Source: Acidimicrobiia bacterium
GTDB lineage: Bacteria > Actinomycetota > Acidimicrobiia > Acidimicrobiales > Poriferisodalaceae
Length of the DNA stretch: 10,463 nucleotides
Reading direction: 5' to 3'
NCBI GenBank assembly: GCA_026983855.1
Contig: JALSTE010000497.1
Coordinates: forward strand, 1-10,463
Made by a program: the position numbers and the translations under genes. The notes under the pieces were generated by a model. The model saw nothing but the letters and a program-made list of their open reading frames with translations. It ran no database searches and was not told the DNA's origin. This document shows, piece after piece, positions 7,299-10,463 of the stretch; positions within the stretch are counted from its first letter, which is position 1; each line of letters starts with the position of its first letter.

Positions 7299-7383
7299 AG
7301 CCCCTCCACCGCACCAAGCTGTTCCTCAGCCAGATCCTCTGAACCCCATCCCCGGTCGGGGGCTCAGCCAGATCCTCTGAAGC
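7264..7383 (+). repeat. Tandem repeats of the aapP 3' end
   Basis: The 36 bases 7264-7299, which encode the last codons and stop of aapP, recur without a mismatch at 7308-7343 (44-bp period). A third, shorter copy of 21 bases (7281-7301) recurs at 7363-7383. The copies downstream of the first TGA are non-coding. A CGGGGGCTCAG string is also present twice (7357-7367 and 7403-7413). The pattern suggests tandem duplication by slippage followed by decay. It fills the intergenic gap up to the convergent gene. Confidence 0.93.
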
Positions 7384-7409
7384 TCTGCCGGCCCCGAGCA
7401 GGCGGGGGC
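7350..7409. terminator. GC hairpins in the convergent aapP / zinc-finger gene junction
   Basis: Two short GC inverted repeats lie between the converging stops: CCCC/GGGG around GGTC (7350-7361), and GCCCC (7391-7395) with GGGGC (7405-7409). Neither is followed by a T run on either strand. A bidirectional termination role is suggested only by position. Confidence 0.25.
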
Positions 7410-7760
7410 TCAGTCCTCGGGGGGAATCCCGAAGGGGGAGTCGGCCAGGGTGTAGCACTCCAGGTGGTAGTGCTCCACCCGGTCCCACTTACCCTTCACG
7501 TACACGTTGCAGATCACCTGCTGGGCCCTGACCTTGGCCCGGAACTTGATGAGTTCGTCGCAGTGGGCGCAGTAGGCGGAGTTCCCGGCGTCGATCGACC
7601 TTATGACCGCCCGGCTCTGCCACACGGTTTTCGCGGCTCCGGCCTTGCTGGATCGGGTCTTGGTGGCCCCGGCCTTGGCCGCCCGGGTCTTGGTGGACGC
7701 GGTCTTGGTGGCCCCGGACCCGCGTCCGGACTTCTTGGTCTTGGTGCTCCTGGAGGTCAT
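7410..7760 (-). CDS. Small protein with lysine/alanine-rich tail and CxxC...HxxC zinc-finger-like domain
   Basis: I do not recognise a named family for this 116-residue protein. Residues 1-45 are a basic, low-complexity tail rich in Lys, Thr, Ser, Ala and Gly, including two 10-residue repeats (TKTR[AS][AS]KAGA). The tail resembles histone-H1-like bacterial tails and probably contacts nucleic acid. The C-terminal part (46-116) is ordered-looking, with C64-x2-C67, a 31-residue gap, then H99-x2-C102, plus a further cysteine at 84. That ligand pattern and the EHYHLEC ending resemble a PARP-type zinc finger more than a DksA/TraR finger. The start ATG at 7758-7760 has AGGAG (7765-7769 on the plus strand) 4 nt upstream. 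It is convergent with aapP and follows ettA on the same strand after 200 bp, so it is likely transcribed separately. DNA or nick binding is possible but is inference. Confidence 0.85.
   Translation of the reverse strand: MTSRSTKTKKSGRGSGATKTASTKTRAAKAGATKTRSSKAGAAKTVWQSRAVIRSIDAGNSAYCAHCDELIKFRAKVRAQQVICNVYVKGKWDRVEHYHLECYTLADSPFGIPPED
7635..7694 (-). repeat. Two 30-bp in-frame tandem units in the basic tail
   Basis: Positions 7635-7664 and 7665-7694 are imperfect 30-bp direct repeats, each encoding a TKTRxxKAGA decapeptide of the lysine/alanine-rich tail. Surrounding codons show looser versions of the same unit, so the tail length may vary between strains. Confidence 0.75.
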
Positions 7761-7822
7761 GGCGCTCCTGTCGTCCCCGGGGGGATCTCCTCAACTCGAT
7801 CTCCGGGCACGCTAGTAAATGT

Positions 7823-7896
7823 GGTCACGGAAGTGGGTGATGCTCGCGCGATCCGCGCGTGAATCTCGCGCGAACCGCGCGAAAGTGCCCGTGACC
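7823..7896. repeat. CGCGCG hairpin repeats bounded by an 8-bp inverted repeat
   Basis: Two tandem 22-bp units (7843-7864 and 7865-7886; 18 of 22 bases identical) are each hairpins: CGCGCG-ATC-CGCGCG, and TCGCGCG-AAC-CGCGCGA. The pair is flanked by perfect inverted repeats GGTCACGG (7823-7830) and CCGTGACC (7889-7896). The element lies in the 200-bp spacer between the ettA stop and the zinc-finger gene start, both on the minus strand. The spacer contains no convincing gene. It could be an operator for the downstream small gene, a REP-like element or an RNA structure. Confidence 0.85.
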
Positions 7897-7904
7897 AGGC
7901 CTTT

Positions 7905-7922
7905 TTCGCGCTCTGCGCGCGA
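7905..7922. repeat. Third CGCG-type hairpin, near the ettA 3' end
   Basis: TCGCGC and GCGCGA form a 6-bp stem just left of the ettA stop. Read on the minus strand, the unit resembles the two 22-bp repeats to its left in opposite orientation, ending GCGCGAAAA. On the minus (ettA) strand the hairpin is followed by an A run, not a T run, so it is not a standard intrinsic terminator for ettA. Confidence 0.6.
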
Positions 7923-7960
7923 TCATGACCACCGGAATTTCCCTGGCAACCGCCTCGGGG

Positions 7961-9640
<1,680 letters not shown>

Positions 9641-9647
9641 GGGGGCC

Positions 9648-9653
9648 AAGCTA
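9648..9653 (-). promoter_or_regulatory. -10 element for a leaderless ettA transcript
   Basis: Read on the minus strand the hexamer is TAGCTT, followed by exactly 7 nt (GGCCCCC) and then the ettA ATG. That spacing would place the transcription start at or next to the A of the start codon. The absence of a Shine-Dalgarno sequence agrees with this. No clear -35 hexamer is seen. Confidence 0.55.
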
Positions 9654-9683
9654 CCGGCGTGGCCACCGATCTCGGTCGTCCTC

Positions 9684-9718
9684 GTCACGGCCCCGGTGGC
9701 TACCATCGGGGCCGTGAC
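9684..9718. promoter_or_regulatory. 35-bp imperfect palindrome spanning the kgd -10 box and start codon
   Basis: The arms GTCACGGCCCCG (9684-9695) and CGGGGCCGTGAC (9707-9718) are perfect 12-bp inverted repeats. Inside, TGG (9697-9699) pairs with CCA (9703-9705) next to one G-T position, around a 3-nt centre. The palindrome covers the kgd -10 element and runs four bases beyond the first base of the GTG start codon. It is a candidate operator for a dimeric regulator, or an RNA hairpin if transcription starts further upstream. Confidence 0.6.
9701..9706 (+). promoter_or_regulatory. -10 element for a leaderless kgd transcript
   Basis: TACCAT fits TAnnnT, is followed by 7 nt (CGGGGCC) and then the GTG at 9714, the same geometry as on the opposite strand for ettA. 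No Shine-Dalgarno sequence is present before this GTG and no clear -35 is seen. Confidence 0.5.
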
Positions 9719-10463
9719 CTCAGAGGACGCCCAGCTCGGACCCAACTCCTGGCTGGTGGAGGAGATGTACGACCTCTACCAGGCCAACCCCGGGGCGGTG
9801 GACGAGTCCTGGCGGGCCTACTTCGAACACCATCCTCCCTTCGAGACCCCCACCGGATCTCCAGTGGGGTCGGTGGGTTCGGGGGGCTCGGAACCCGGAT
9901 CTGAGGTCTCCGCCGCCTCCGTCGCGCGGTCGGTCGCCATCGAATCCGAGGCTTCGACCACGGCACGCCCGGGGCCGTCGGGGTCAGGCCCGGAGGTTCC
10001 CACCCCGGCAGGCCCGGGGCCGGCCGGGTCAGCACCCGAACCCCCCGGGGAGCCCCTGAGGGGGGTGGCGGCCCGCATCGTGGAGAACATGGAGGCCAGC
10101 CTCTCGGTCCCCACCGCCACCAGCTACCGGCAGATCCCGGCCCGGCTGCTGGAGGTGAACCGCAGGGTGATCAACGGCTACCTGGGTCGCACCCGGGGGG
10201 GCAAGGTCTCCTTCACCCACATCATCGCCTACGCCGTCGTGAAGGCGGTCGAGGCCGTTCCCGCCATGGGCAACGTGTTCGTCACCGGGCCCGACGGATC
10301 ACCGCGCGTCATCCGCAACGAGCACGTCGGCCTGGGACTGGCCGTCGACGTCCGCAAGCGGGATGGTGGCCGCTCCCTGCTGGTGCCCTGCGTGAAGAAC
10401 GCCGACACCCTCGGCTTCCGGGAGTTCGTGGAGGTGTACGACGATCTGGTCGGGCGGGTGCTG
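9714..10463 (+). CDS. kgd: Multifunctional 2-oxoglutarate metabolism enzyme (Kgd, SucA-type E1 with fused E2-like domain), 3'-truncated by window edge
   Basis: The first 250 codons are open to the window end with no stop. Residues 11-40 (NSWLVEEMYDLYQANPGAVD.SWRAYF) match the N-terminal segment that actinobacterial Kgd shares with 2-oxoglutarate dehydrogenase E1. A Pro/Gly/Ser/Ala-rich linker (about 45-115) follows. Then comes the E2-type acyltransferase domain start: GVAARIVENMEASLSVPTATS (117-137), the segment RTRGGKVSFTHIIAYA (159-174) and NEHVGLGLAVDV (202-213). The rest of this domain and the thiamine-diphosphate E1 part should lie downstream. The protein acts in the TCA cycle as the E1/E2-like component of the 2-oxoglutarate dehydrogenase complex, or as 2-oxoglutarate decarboxylase, in the cytoplasm. 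GTG 9714 was chosen because it restores the family N-terminus; the next ATG (9765) would cut the conserved WLVEEMY helix. It is divergent from ettA with 73 bp between. Confidence 0.94.
   Translation, partial: MTSEDAQLGPNSWLVEEMYDLYQANPGAVDESWRAYFEHHPPFETPTGSPVGSVGSGGSEPGSEVSAASVARSVAIESEASTTARPGPSGSGPEVPTPAGPGPAGSAPEPPGEPLRGVAARIVENMEASLSVPTATSYRQIPARLLEVNRRVINGYLGRTRGGKVSFTHIIAYAVVKAVEAVPAMGNVFVTGPDGSPRVIRNEHVGLGLAVDVRKRDGGRSLLVPCVKNADTLGFREFVEVYDDLVGRVL

Noticed and set aside
7410..7760. DksA/TraR-type regulator
   Set aside because: The cysteine pattern is CxxC...HxxC with a 31-residue gap, not the CxxC-x17-CxxC finger of that family, and the coiled-coil with acidic tip is absent.
7823..7922. 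CRISPR-like array
   Set aside because: There are only two or three short palindromic units, no spacers of constant length between them and no cas genes nearby.
9641..9745. Longer EttA N-terminus starting at 9745
   Set aside because: The extra 35 residues are not like EttA proteins, would overlap the kgd start region, and the internal ATG at 9640 matches the family N-terminus exactly.

Overview
The window is high-GC DNA that looks like an actinobacterial chromosome. The best guess is a member of the Acidimicrobiia or a related deep-branching, possibly marine lineage; this is inference. Three things point there: the N-terminus of a fused actinobacterial-type 2-oxoglutarate metabolism enzyme (Kgd), a lysine/alanine-tailed small zinc-finger protein, and two divergent genes that appear to be leaderless. 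There is no insertion sequence, phage gene, tRNA, rRNA or CRISPR array. The gene content is mostly housekeeping and nutrient uptake.

Layout: (1) Positions 1-1709 hold the end of a sulfate-activation operon, cysN (5' end outside the window) followed after 7 bp by a separate cysC. (2) Positions 1922-7298 hold a complete four-gene polar amino acid ABC transporter in the order aapJ-aapQ-aapM-aapP: binding lipoprotein, two permeases, ATPase. A 40-bp perfect palindrome lies between the binding-protein gene and the first permease gene. Both permeases are longer than the usual family members because of extra hydrophobic segments. (3) Positions 7299-7409 carry extra copies of the last bases of aapP, forming the junction with a convergent gene. 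(4) On the minus strand are a small zinc-finger protein (7410-7760), a 200-bp spacer with CGCGCG hairpin repeats, and the ABC-F translation factor ettA (7961-9640). (5) A 73-bp divergent promoter region separates ettA from the start of kgd (9714 to the window end). Both starts have a TAnnnT box exactly 7 nt upstream and no Shine-Dalgarno sequence, and a 35-bp imperfect palindrome spans the kgd start codon.

How the genes work together: CysN and CysC convert sulfate through APS to PAPS. AapJQMP imports amino acids. Kgd sits at the 2-oxoglutarate node of carbon and nitrogen metabolism, and EttA tunes translation to energy state. No undescribed defence or biosynthetic system is evident. The unusual signals are non-coding (palindromes, hairpins, the gene-tail repeat), the enlarged permeases and the PARP-finger-like small protein.
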